From Isoetes taiwanensis (lineage: Eukaryota > Streptophyta > Lycopodiopsida > Isoetales > Isoetaceae), in contig JAJEKV010000021.1 in assembly GCA_021234155.1 (NCBI GenBank), forward strand, positions 15,949,563-16,013,562: 64,000 nucleotides of DNA. The letters run 5' to 3'. The position numbers were made by a program, and so were the translations under genes. The notes under the pieces are model-generated. The model saw only the letters and a program-made list of their open reading frames with translations. It was not told the DNA's origin and did not search any database. Below, in pieces: positions 47,693 to 57,338 of the stretch. Numbering within the stretch: position 1 is the stretch's first letter; every line of letters begins with the position of its first letter.

Positions 47693-48458
47693 TCTGAATA
47701 GCGATTATTTTGCCCCCATTATAGTAAAATATGATCCAGAAGGAAACCAAGGTGATTTATTTATTTGTAATCTGTTCTGGTTAAATTATGGGTTCTTTTC
47801 TTCTACTGTTCAACTGTTTGTGACAAAAAGGGCTTGATTGCGAGCCTGATGCTGGACACTGCCAGAAGAATTGGTGAGAATCTACTTTGTTAGTTGAAAT
47901 GTACGGATTGTTTCTAACGGAGCAAGAACATATTACACGAATTGCAGGTAATGATTTGTTAACTAAACGCTTCGTACTTTGTTTTTGTATTGTATCTGTG
48001 CAATATACTCTATATGATATAAGAGCATATGGTGTGATCTGTGGTATAACAACTTCTTCGATATCATTGTAAGTTGATCTTATTTAAGTTTTGCTTTTTA
48101 TTATGTTTGTGTAGCCAACCTTCTCTGCTCAACCAAATGATTCGAGCCTTATATGAAGCCTCTGATGATCAGAAATTTGTGATTGGTTTCTTTCCAAGAA
48201 GGACCAGCTTGGTTTTAAGCTGGGTAAAATTAGCTAACGTTAAATTTGCTTTTACAATTCTCATGTGCCATGACCATTTATCAGCCTACTCTAGAAACTT
48301 CTGAGCTATCATGGGTATAAGAAGCCAGATTCATTTCAATGTCTTAAATAAGAAGGATTGTCAGACCAAATGGGCAAGAAAAGGACCGTTTGTTTTGTTT
48401 TTGCATATGATTCTCTTAGTGCTTTTTTAACAGAAGTAACCTTACTTATTTTCCATAG

Positions 48459-48790
48459 ATGAGCTGATGAAATTGGCTGAAGAGATTGTAGAGAAAGAGG
48501 CTAAAGCACAAGTCGCTGCTATACAATAGACTGTCAGATTACAAAAGTATTAATGAAGCATTTGAAGCAGTGCATTTGCTGGGTCCTGTGGAAGTGTTGG
48601 CCAGTTTTCTCAGTAGAGTTTCTAGTCTATTATCCACATGAAATCACCATTTGATTAACATTGCATCTTGGGAGGTGTATAACATTGATGCTCCATTAAC
48701 CTGGCCGCCTCCGAAATTTATGGAAACTAGTGTTGAGATGTTCCAACAGGGTCTTCTTATACCTTCGATGGGGGCTTTATGGTCATTTGA
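48459..48790 (+). pseudogene. Unrecognised degraded exons
   Basis: After a TTTTCCATAG acceptor, the plus strand reads ELMKLAEEIVEKEAKAQVAA. After a one-base shift it continues RLSDYKSINEAFEAVHLLGP then VEVLASFLSRVSSLLS. A further piece has LTWPPPKFMETSVEMFQQG. These look like a real protein but I do not recognise the family. They lie about 600 bp upstream of the TPR fragment on the same strand and could belong to the same capture or gene. Confidence 0.35.
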
Positions 48791-49399
48791 CAATTGCAGG
48801 CATAATATGGAAGCTTCATACCAGATTTTTTATCGAGTCGTAGTGCCTTGCAACTGGTCTAATGCAACATGTTTGAAATATGAACGTCCAAGGTTCTTTG
48901 GATGCCTAATGATTTGGGCAAGATGCAGCTTATTTGTAACATATAAAGTGGTGTTACCAACATAAATTCTGATGTTGCAACAATGCAACTCTTATTTCCT
49001 TTTCCAAGCAAAAAATTAGTGTTTGTCTGTATGAAGTGAGCTTTTAGTGAGGGTTATTGTTTTATGATGTAAACTACTTGAGCAATGCATGCCATTTGCG
49101 ACTTCCACTTCCGATGTGTAATGCTGCTTTTGGGCCCCTGCAAGGGTGCCGTGGTGTTGTCCTGACATGAAGACTTGCAGTAAGACATAACAGGTTATTC
49201 TCCCTTTAACTTCTGGATTTAATTAGAACAAATGGGAATTTAAACATTAGTAATGAAACATTTATCATTTAAAACACATTTTGTATAATACTTAAGCCAA
49301 ACAATGAATATCAGTGGAAATTGTTGGTCCTATCAGAAAGCAGTTGCTGTGTAACTGGTCTATTAAAGGGGAGAACCATGTATCTATTGCCTCTGTATT

Positions 49400-49940
49400 T
49401 GTAAGTCTGGTCATATCTTTGAGGACTGGGCGTGAAAGCGGTGTCAGAATTTTTGGGAGACATGGGGCTGGTCATGTGCCAGATGATCTTGCGAGTGGCT
49501 TGGTAAAAGTTGCATCAATTTATGAAGCCATGAATGAAAGAGAGCAGGCCTTATGCCTGCTTCAGAAGGCACTTGATATTCTCAAAGTTGCGCCTGGAGA
49601 ACAGAGTGCAGCTGCAAGTGTAGAAGCTCAGATGGGAGTCGTGCTTTATATGTTAGGAAAGTATTCTGAAACTTATGCTGTCTTCAAGAATTCCACAAAA
49701 CAGTTTCGAGCAGGACCTGAGAAAACAACCCTGTTAGGGATCCTCCTAAATGAGATGGGACTGGCAAGCATAGAATTATATCAAATTCCAAACGCTGTTG
49801 CATTCTTTGAAGAAGCAAGAAGCATTCTGGAAGAGACTATTGGCCCTCATCATCTAGATGAAGGCCTTAACACAATGGTGAAGACCTTTGTACAACCTTA
49901 TCTTTATATAGGCATATTCACCCCTTATTCCTTAATCTAG
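49400..49940 (+). pseudogene. Kinesin light chain-related (KLCR) TPR fragment
   Basis: One open exon, best conserved from about 49470, encodes tandem tetratricopeptide repeats: DDLASGLVKVASIYEAMNER then EQALCLLQKALDILKVAPGE, SVEAQMGVVLYMLGKYSETY, LLGILLNEMGLASIELYQ and FFEEARSILEETIGPHH. The A/G/L/Y pattern at 34-42-residue spacing, and the GxEAQMGVxxYMLGxYxE block in particular, match the plant KLCR family, which links microtubules and cellulose synthase at the cortex. The match stops after GPHHLDEGL, where a TPR protein should continue. From 49947 a dispersed repeat begins. The fragment is therefore truncated at its 3' side by a repeat. No ATG start is supported. Confidence 0.75.
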
Positions 49941-49946
49941 ACCGTA

Positions 49947-50330
49947 CGTAAAGTTCCTCGTTTGTGGGGTATGCAAGTACAAAATTTGCTATACTGTATA
50001 ACAAGATTCGCAAAATACTATAAGATTTCAAGCGGAATACTATATGATGTTGATTTCGTACGTGCAAAATACAATTATGAGGGCTCTCGCTGCCCTACGT
50101 CATCCCCCGTGTGAATATGCACCCAAACCAAAGGGGGTTTAAGGGGAATTTTAATTTAAATGTGTTGGACCCAATGGTTGTGTTAATTAATGTCAATGGT
50201 AGTTATGTGTTGGTTGTTAATGTCAATGGTTGTTATGTGTTGGTTGTTATGTGTTGGGGGATTTAATTTTTATATGTTGGATGTTAATGGTTTGTGTTAC
50301 AAAAATTTTTTTTTGGCCTCTTCGGGGCCT
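49947..50330 (+). repeat. Dispersed repeat, third copy of the fold-back arm
   Basis: Matches the reverse complement of about 40399-40668: TCGTTTGTGGGGTATGCA, GCAAAATACTATAAG, GGGCTCTCG.TGCCCTACGT, GTGTGAATATGCACCCAAAC and AAAGGGGGTTT. It ends in TTTTGGCCTCTTCGGGGCCT, equivalent to GGGCCCTTCGGGGCC at 40870-40888. The shared GC hairpin at the end suggests the terminus of a mobile element family. Confidence 0.85.
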
Positions 50331-50764
50331 TAGGGACGTCCCCCCTCCCCCCCTAATGTGACAAAAATTTTAGAATTCAAACCAGAAAAAAACTAGAATT
50401 CATTTGAGGCTTTCATCACATGTAGCTTTTGAATTTGATCACAATAAAACAAATAGAACATAAGCAAAAGTTACCATAAAGATAGAGCAGATTGATCCCA
50501 TTATTCTGAAAGTCATAAAGTTTGCAACACCCATACACAAACATTTTTCAACTGGAATTTAACAGCAGCCTTTGGCCTCCATGGATTCTTGTGGTGAGAA
50601 ACCAAAGTGGGAAACTTTTCTGCTTGTTAGCACAAGGATCTAGAAGCCTTGGAATTTGCTTAATAACTGCCTCAAAATCTAAAAATGCATGGTAATTGTT
50701 TGCAAGCTTCATTCGGAATGAGCCATAAAACAATATCCAATAGCGCAATCCTGTATTAATCAGC
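50331..50764. other. No gene recognised
   Basis: AT-rich interval between the dispersed repeat and the putative LTR. No coding motif. Confidence 0.4.
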
Positions 50765-52480
50765 TGGTAGGATGTGAAAGCCTACCAAACCCGGCCGAAA
50801 AATTGCTGTTTTAGCATATATAACTAAACCAAACATATCCATATCATACACTATCAAAAGGATCTCGGAGAGAGCTTTCCAACGCAATAAAAATCATCTC
50901 AAACAGAGCTCTGGATCAAAAGTTATGATAAGAAATGTGTTGCCGGCGGGGAAACTTAGATAACCTTAGGATAAGGCCCATGTTCCACATGGCCTTATCC
51001 TATTGAGCAACCGCCACATGGCCATGCCCCATTGGAGCCACGTGGAGCCACGTGTCATCCCATGTGGACCCTAACCTATATTAACCTAAACCCTAACCCT
51101 AGACCTCTTTTCCTAGCCCTAACACCCTGGGAACCTTCTTCGCACTTGAAACCCCGTTTCGAGCGTCATTTGCTGTGGCATAGCCTAATGCAGCAGCCCC
51201 CAGAGTGCGTGCACGATCTTGGAGTGAGAATGGCTTCGACCACTTCGAGGACCATGGAGACGCCAGGAATGGGAGGGAGCGCTTCGAGAGCAGGTATTTG
51301 GAGTAGTGTTCTTAGTAGTTCATCTGGAAGTTAACACTCCAGATGAGTTAGTATTTCGTATCTAGAGTAGAGCCATCCTAGAACCCTTATTCAACATCTC
51401 GGACCCTAATCAAGGAACCCTAACTGTAAGTTAGATATGTATGATTAGGTTAGACGTTATTCTGATGATTATCATGATATGAAGTTGTATGATGAGGGTT
51501 GATCATGTTTGCTCCTCTTGTATTGGGAAGGGGGGTAGAGACCTAGTAGCCTTACTTAGTGATGCTCCTAGTTAGACCCTTTAGTTCCTATTATTATGCG
51601 GCCTGTGCATAGGAACCCACCGGGCTACGGGGGCTATGATGTGACTCAGCACTACATAACGTGGCTAGAGGAGATATGGAGGGAGGGTCCCTGCTGAGCG
51701 TGGCTACTGGGCACCCCATAGCGGGCTAGGCTTATGGCCGGTCACTTCGTGTGGGCCAGGCATGGGTCCGACGCCTCCTGGGGCAATGGTGTTGCCCTGC
51801 CTCTCAAGAGCTGCAGGTGTTGGCCTGGCTCTTGTTTCGGGGGGTTAAGTTGGGGATGAATTGTGTGTCGCCACGATTCTCTAGCCGCCCGAGGAATCTC
51901 TAGACCCTGGGAAAGGGGAGATGCAACCCTTCCTGCCTCGACGGACCGGGGAGATGCAATTCGGAGTAGTCTCGATGGGTGATACCGTGAGATTGCGTAT
52001 CTGGAAGGCTAGAGTCATGCCAGAGCCCGATCTGACGCATCTGCAAAGTATGCACAGGAGGGGCAGATGGAGTGGTCAACCCTAGCCATTGTCTATCGCC
52101 AGCCTCGCCATTGTTATGACTCGGTCTGCTTTATCTTGAGGCCCAGCCGTCAGTCTACCTTCCCATGAGTCTGAGCCTTGGGTAGGAGCTCTAATGTTTT
52201 ACGATATAAGTTTATCTCTGTTGTAGCTATGGATATGTGGATGTACTACCCTTCGAGGTAGTATGATGCATTGCTATTGCTAGTTCTGACGTTGTTTATA
52301 CTTCCGCTGTGATAGGAGCCCATAGGGGAAGGGCGCGCAAGACACCTTCGTGTCCCCTTCCCGCACTAGGGATACCCTAGAGTGTGGGATAGACGGAGGG
52401 CCCGTGCGGTCGAAGGACCGGATGGGGGATTTCCTATGGAGTGTACGGCCGAGCGCTGTATATTTTGTAGGGAGCGTCAC
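50765..52480 (+). mobile_element. Putative 5' LTR of an LTR retrotransposon
   Basis: The 3' edge is fixed by the primer-binding site at 52483-52494; the LTR would end in CA at about 52480. The 5' edge is a guess at TGGTAGG (50765), a TG start that begins an inverted TGGTAGG...CCTACCA pair. The interval is GC-rich for this window, has no protein-coding motif and contains a telo-box-like AAACCCTAA. No second LTR is in the window, so the extent cannot be proven. Confidence 0.45.
51088..51096 (+). promoter_or_regulatory. Telo-box (AAACCCTAA)
   Basis: CTAAACCCTAACCCTAGACC contains a perfect plant telo-box. In plants these sit in promoters of histone, ribosomal-protein and other growth-linked genes, often with other elements. 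Here it lies in the putative LTR promoter region of the element that carries the histone H3-like ORF. Function is inferred. Confidence 0.5.
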
Positions 52481-52482
52481 AA

Positions 52483-52494
52483 TGGTATCAGAGC
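52483..52494 (+). other. Primer-binding site complementary to tRNA-iMet
   Basis: TGGTATCAGAGC is the standard primer-binding site of plant LTR retrotransposons, complementary to the 3' end of initiator methionine tRNA. It follows ...GCGTCACAA by one base after CA, as expected directly downstream of a 5' LTR, and sets the element orientation as plus. Confidence 0.88.
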
Positions 52495-53033
52495 GATGTT
52501 CTTGGTTGATCAAGAACTAGCACTAACCATGTCCCTATTAAGTAGTCTAACAGGCCTAATAGGGTGTGGAATGAAAATTTCTACCATGGAACCTCGAAAA
52601 TAGGGGAAAAATTTTCTCCTGGGTAGGGGTCCGTAAGAATAGGCTAAGTTGTTAGATGGGGGAAAAAGAATGAGTCAAACTAACATTCTAGTAAAATTCA
52701 TCAGCATCCGATTTCACCCAAAATGGGTCGAAGAATCATCCCTATCCGAGACCCGGGTGAAAAATGGCGCAAATTCATAATTGATACTTCAAACCATTAG
52801 AAAAATTCGAATTTTATAATATAATTTAGCATCAGCCATACATTAATAAGTATGTATAGTGGGTTAATTAATAAGGGGGGGCTAATTAATAGGGCTATTA
52901 ATGGTAGGAGAATATTCCCTAGAGCATCTTCCTTTTTAAATATCTTCTTGCCACCCCATTTTCTCCCTAACCTTGCCTAAACCTCCTTCCTTGATAACTA
53001 GCTTAACGTAATCAGTTTGCCTAACCGTAAAAT
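52495..53033 (+). other. Leader between primer-binding site and H3-like ORF
   Basis: About 540 bp, AT-rich, with no coding motif. Its position matches the untranslated leader of an LTR retrotransposon. Confidence 0.4.
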
Positions 53034-54148
53034 ATGGCGCGCACCAAATGCACAGCCAGAACGTACAGTCCCAGGCACACACCCTCGATGGCAAAGGCGG
53101 CGAGAGGAGGAGAACAAGTGCCCGAGCACCTTCGGCCGAGGAGGGAGGAGGAGTCGTCTAGCTCCACAGACGATACCTTCCACGCCTCCCAGGAGGAAGC
53201 TTAGAGAAGCTCGTCTGTGGAGACACAGTGGACGGATGAGACCGTCCACTTCGGTCGGTCGTCCGACCAGGAGGAGGAGCAGTAGGATCATCATCAGCAG
53301 CAGCACCAGCACCAGCAAGAGCAGGAGGTTGGCACGTCAAGCAAGAAGAAGGGCAAGGAGAAGGTGGCAGCATGGCCCGAGGAGAGGGCCCAGAGGAAGA
53401 AGGTGGAGAGGGAGAAGGAGGCAAGACGGAGAGAGAAGCGGTCCAAGAGGGATCAGGACCACCCAAGGGGGACGGTCCACATTGAGGAGCCTTGTCGGGA
53501 TCCTACCGACGAGGAGGAGGAGGAAGAAGAGAGCAAGGAGGACGGGCAGGAGCAGGAGGAGCCCGAGCAAGACGAGGGGGAGCCATCAGACCCCAAGGCC
53601 CGCCCACCATACCCCAAGTGGCCCAAGCCATCTAAGGTGGTGAAGAAGCAGATGGTGGGCGAGCGGGAATTCATGCTCAAACAAGACCGTGAATTCCAGC
53701 GTCGAAAGAAGGTGTACCAGGAGTACCTTCGCTGATGGAAGATGTACAATGATTGGTACTGTAAGAAGAATGTACAAAAGTACGTTAAAGGCGAGCAACC
53801 AAAGAACCAGCCCAAGCCGCCGCCACCACGACCGGAGCCACCGAAGAAGGTCCATCATGGACCTAATTCAAGGCACGCACATGTCTTTCGGGAGATTAGG
53901 CATTTCCAGCAGTGCACTAACTTATCAGGAAGGCACCGTTCGAGCGGCTCCTTCGGGAGATCATGCAGGAGTTCCGGACGAACTATAGGATGACACCCCT
54001 GATGGTCCGAGTCCTGCAGGAGGCAGCAGAGGCGGAGCTGATCTAGCTTTTCGAAGAAGGCAACCTTTGCGCGATCCACGCCAAGCGGGTGACGGTAATG
54101 CCAAAGGACCTGCACTTGGCGAGGAGGATCCGCAAGGAGAAACCTTGA
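53034..54148 (+). pseudogene. Histone H3-fold protein with long charged insert, in the gag position
   Basis: ATG 53034 opens MARTKCTARTYS...MAKAARGG, which matches the H3 tail (ARTKQTAR...TKAARKS). About 240 charged residues follow: a K/R/E-rich helix-like run (ERAQRKKVEREKEARRREK), an acidic run near 53500-53580 and a Pro/Lys stretch. From about 53850 an H3 core appears: FREIRHFQQCTN, then after a one-base shift [42 protein letters not shown] and RRIR, ending at TGA 54146-54148. EIRHFQ and QEAAE resemble CENH3, but loop 1 appears to have canonical H3 length and MPKD is canonical H3. Residue K4 is kept; K9 is Thr and the K27 position is Gly. Stops at 53202, 53283, 53733 and 54044 and a shift near 53925 kill the gene; the stops are consistent with C-to-T changes. 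It lies 540 bp after a primer-binding site, same strand. Confidence 0.88.
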
Positions 54149-54950
54149 GGATCCCATTTTTGTATATATAAACTAAAACTATGAATGTATATAAACCTTT
54201 TTGTCTCTATAATCTTATCCCATATCTATTAAAGTAATTTCATGTGAATTAATCCTTGTGTGATATAAAAGTGCTTTTGTATAAATTAAGTTGTAGTAGA
54301 ATCTTCTGTATCATGTTTAGAATACTGACAATTGCTTAAATTGCACAAAATTCTGCTTCAAAAATCAAAATTTGGCTCAAAATCAGCCAACCCGGGTGAG
54401 TCCGCGCCAAACGCCTCTGCGTTCGGGACGCAGGCCCATTTCGCGCGAACTCACACGAGTCACTCGATTTTGGGGCAAAATTGATCTAAATTTTGTGCAA
54501 AAAGATAGTAAATGCTTAGAATTTGCCTAGAAACCTAGTTTAGCACTTAATTTTGGCCAAAAACATCCAAAAATAGCAAAAATCAGCCGATTTGGGAGAG
54601 TCCGCGCCAATCTGCGTTCGCGACGCAGACCCCTTTCGCGCGAACCCACTCGAGTTGACCGATTTTGACATGGATTGCCCAAATTTGACCCAACAAACTA
54701 CCATGTAGTGTTTCTTGCCTTGTTTTGCTTAGATTTGCACTTCATGGTACCTCATTTGGAGATCCATAGCCTTAGAACAAAGGTCTGTTAGATCAAGAAC
54801 CCTTGTGCATGGAAGCCGAGACAACCCTAGTCTATTAAAGGGGGCCTTATTTGCCATTTTCCCTTCACCAAAATTGCTCTCACCATCTTAGGCGATTTTC
54901 CAGGCTCTCATCAGTTCTTCCAAGCCATCTTTTACATCCACCTCTGCTCA
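54149..54950 (+). other. Spacer between H3-like ORF and next ORF
   Basis: Mostly AT-rich, with a two-copy GC-rich repeat (54379-54667). No coding motif was seen. The 3' part (CACCAAAATTGCTCTCACCA to 54950) leads directly into the ATG at 54951. Confidence 0.4.
54379..54667. repeat. Two-copy GC-rich repeat in the spacer
   Basis: Copies at about 54379-54474 and 54579-54667 share AAATCAGCC, GAGTCCGCGCCAA, CTGCGTTCG.GACGCAG, TTTCGCGCGAAC and CGATTTTG. Each contains a self-complementary CTGCGTTCG.GACGCAG core able to form a hairpin. The copies differ by small deletions. Confidence 0.9.
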
Positions 54951-56075
54951 ATGGCGCCCACCAACTTTGTTCGATGGTACGACAGTGCCAACCACGTTCG
55001 TGATTTCCTCGCCGAAGAGGCCTTCCACGTGTTTGACCATCTCTTCGACCTTCATGCAACCCTGACCAGGACCCCTTACTACACTGATATAGTTTGCCAG
55101 TATGACCAGCAGATCTTACCCTAGGAAGTTAGCCTTCCATCTAGAGGAGGAAAGTAGGTATCCTTAGACTCGCTGAGTCAAGCTATAGGGGGGATCCAGA
55201 GGCAAGGGGCAGCTATGGGATAGAACGAGGGACATGTCCGACTACATGACTTGTAGAGCCCATAGGCACAGGTATGTTTCGGCACACGCGGCCCTCGCTC
55301 TATTCATGCAGTATAAGGCAGTCAACAAGGTGGGGGAGCCTTCGATCTAGCCTTTGGACTAGCGCCACTCAACACAAGAATGGAGCAAGGCCAGATACAT
55401 GAGATCGAATCCTCGGAGTACGAGTACCATGGCACAAGAATAGGGGCATTCCAGATTGAGCAGCAGGATTATGAGCAACTCGGAGAAGAAGACGCATATT
55501 GGGAGAGCAGGGAGGCGGCCAGAATGGAGAGACGCATAGCAAGACATGATGAAGACATTAGGCGGGCCACCGAACCGCCAATCGGCATCACAGCGCTATC
55601 GCCAATAGTAATGGAAGTGGAGGAATACATTTTGGCAAATGACATCCTCAACCTTCCATACTGCCAAGAATAAGGGCTTAGAATCGACGAGCTCTTAGGC
55701 TTGATTGCAAAAGAACAGCAGAGTGACTTCATCGACTACTCCTATCAGGAAGTCCCAAGAGAAGTAGCGGAAAAACACTCCTATGCCGGGGAGACGATGT
55801 CAGACATCGCCGCCTACGAACACATAAGGGAGATGTATCGTCAACAATAGCTGGTTATCCAAGAGAAAGAATTTCAGGAGATCCAAAGTAGGTTTTACAA
55901 ACTAGGGAAGGGCCCAAGCTCTAGCCGAACAGTTCGATCAAGGAGTATGCGGGAGACATCCATCAGCATCAACTTGGAAAGTGCAACCACTATGTGGAGG
56001 GACCATGAAGACCTCTTAGCATTAGACGTCTACGGTAGAGCGGCTCAAAGGAAGGCACAGGCACGCAGACCATAG
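54951..56075 (+). pseudogene. Unrecognised retroelement-like ORF downstream of the H3-like gene
   Basis: A 374-codon frame from ATG 54951 (MAPTNFVRWYDSANHVRDFL) is interrupted by stops from 55122. The segment about 55215-55345 is coding in another frame (SDYMTCRAHRHRYVSAHAAL then ALFMQYKAVNKVGEP), so two frameshifts lie either side. From 55380 the original frame resumes: EEDAYWESREAARMERRIAR, PPIGITALSPIVMEVEEYIL, then after a TAA, IDELLGLIAKEQQSDFIDYS. It is acidic, helix-rich and has no zinc knuckle. It may be a capsid-like or accessory protein of the same LTR element; I cannot assign a family. CAA-to-TAA and CAG-to-TAG changes explain several stops. Confidence 0.55.
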
Positions 56076-56694
56076 GAAAGGGTAAGGCACTCTGGTACTA
56101 CCTCCCAGTTCTCAGCCAAGGGCAGATGATAGTTTTTCATAAGGAGTTCAGCTCGTGAGGGGAGGAAGCCGTGGCGCTCCTCATAGCGCTCTCTGGCTTC
56201 GGGCAGCACGCTAAGCTGAGCAGCCACACGGATCACATCATTCTCTTCAACAGATCCGTGGTACTCCACAGCCTCGACTTCGCCAGGGGCCACTTGAGAG
56301 ACGCACCATTGATGGTTGTTTGTTGCAGCAACAACACCCCCACTCCCTGCGCCTCAAATGGCTCGAGCCCTCGAAGGTGGATCTTCTAGGAACATCTTGC
56401 GCAACGTCGGCAAAGGCCTTCGACTTAGGGACGTGAAGAACTTCTTCAAATCAATGAAGGGTTCTCGAAGGTTAACACTTTTGCTTTCATATCATTAAAA
56501 TGTATAAAAATATCCTCAATTCCATGTATTACTATATACTTCTATATAATGTATAACTCTCGTATATTAATTGCCATAACTTGTCTTTAACTTATAAGTT
56601 GGAATTTTGACATGATTTCTTTTATATCTAACAATAATTGACTTGTAAATAAGGTCGAATAATGTATAACCTAAGTAACAACATTGATGACCAA
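56076..56694. other. Interval after the retroelement ORF
   Basis: 56076-56480 keeps a coding-like GC content, with open stretches on both strands: plus 56316-56498 with MARALEGGSSRNILRNVGKG, and minus 56045-56293 with ERYEERHGFLPSRAELLMKN. Neither is recognised. After 56480 the sequence becomes strongly AT-rich. Confidence 0.35.
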
Positions 56695-57338
56695 TACTTG
56701 CAGCCAGGAACACCGGTTCAGGGTCTCACAAGGCCTCCAAAAAATAATCGTTATCAGTTTGTCACAACAGTTTTTACATGAAACCACTATTTTAAAGTAA
56801 TGTTAGTTTGTGGGTTAATATGTTGATTTACTACTAATAGTTATATAGTGTGGTTCTTACTGATGATTTATCATGCTAATTTATAACTACACTTCACCAT
56901 CATGGTTCTCCATGGTAGTTATTTCGTTTGGTTCGTAATAATGCTTTATTGTTATGTTTTAAGTATGTGTTCTAATTAATAGTGTAGGTTATAAACCACT
57001 CTATGAAACTGGTTTTCTAATAAAAGTATCTATATCTTTTCATAAGAACCAATGTTGTTTGATAAAAACCAGTACCATTTATGAAGGCGTAAATGAGTAG
57101 CCAATTGTTATGTGTTTCTCCATTAAATTATTAGTGTTTTGTTTAATGCAATCGACGTGGTTCACGTGACGAATTACATAATTTTCATTGAGCATTCCAT
57201 TGTTATTTTTAGCAAAGAAGACTCAATGGTGTTTTGAAAATCTTCCATTAAGTATATGTGGTCATGAAGTGATGATGACTAGTCTTTGCAATTCATAACA
57301 ATGGGCTCAGGGATTTGAACCCTGACATTTCCAGTTTT

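Larger units (their letters stand above)
46173..48458. other. Post-Helitron interval, no gene recognised
   Basis: AT-rich. Short open stretches at 46629-46826 (MHTGVLASSPEALQILLFVV) and 48074-48304 look mildly coding-like but match nothing I know. Two degenerate Helitron-type hairpins lie at 47077-47105 and 47666-47692. Confidence 0.35.

Noticed and set aside
53017-53643. 208-codon Arg-rich open frame overlapping the H3-like gene
   Set aside because: It is an out-of-frame reading of the charged, GC-rich insert; the H3 tail and core are in other frames.
53034-54148. A clear centromeric histone CENH3
   Set aside because: EIRHFQ and QEAAE lean that way, but loop 1 appears not to be lengthened and the C-terminus is canonical H3 (VTVMPKD). 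It is called H3-like only.
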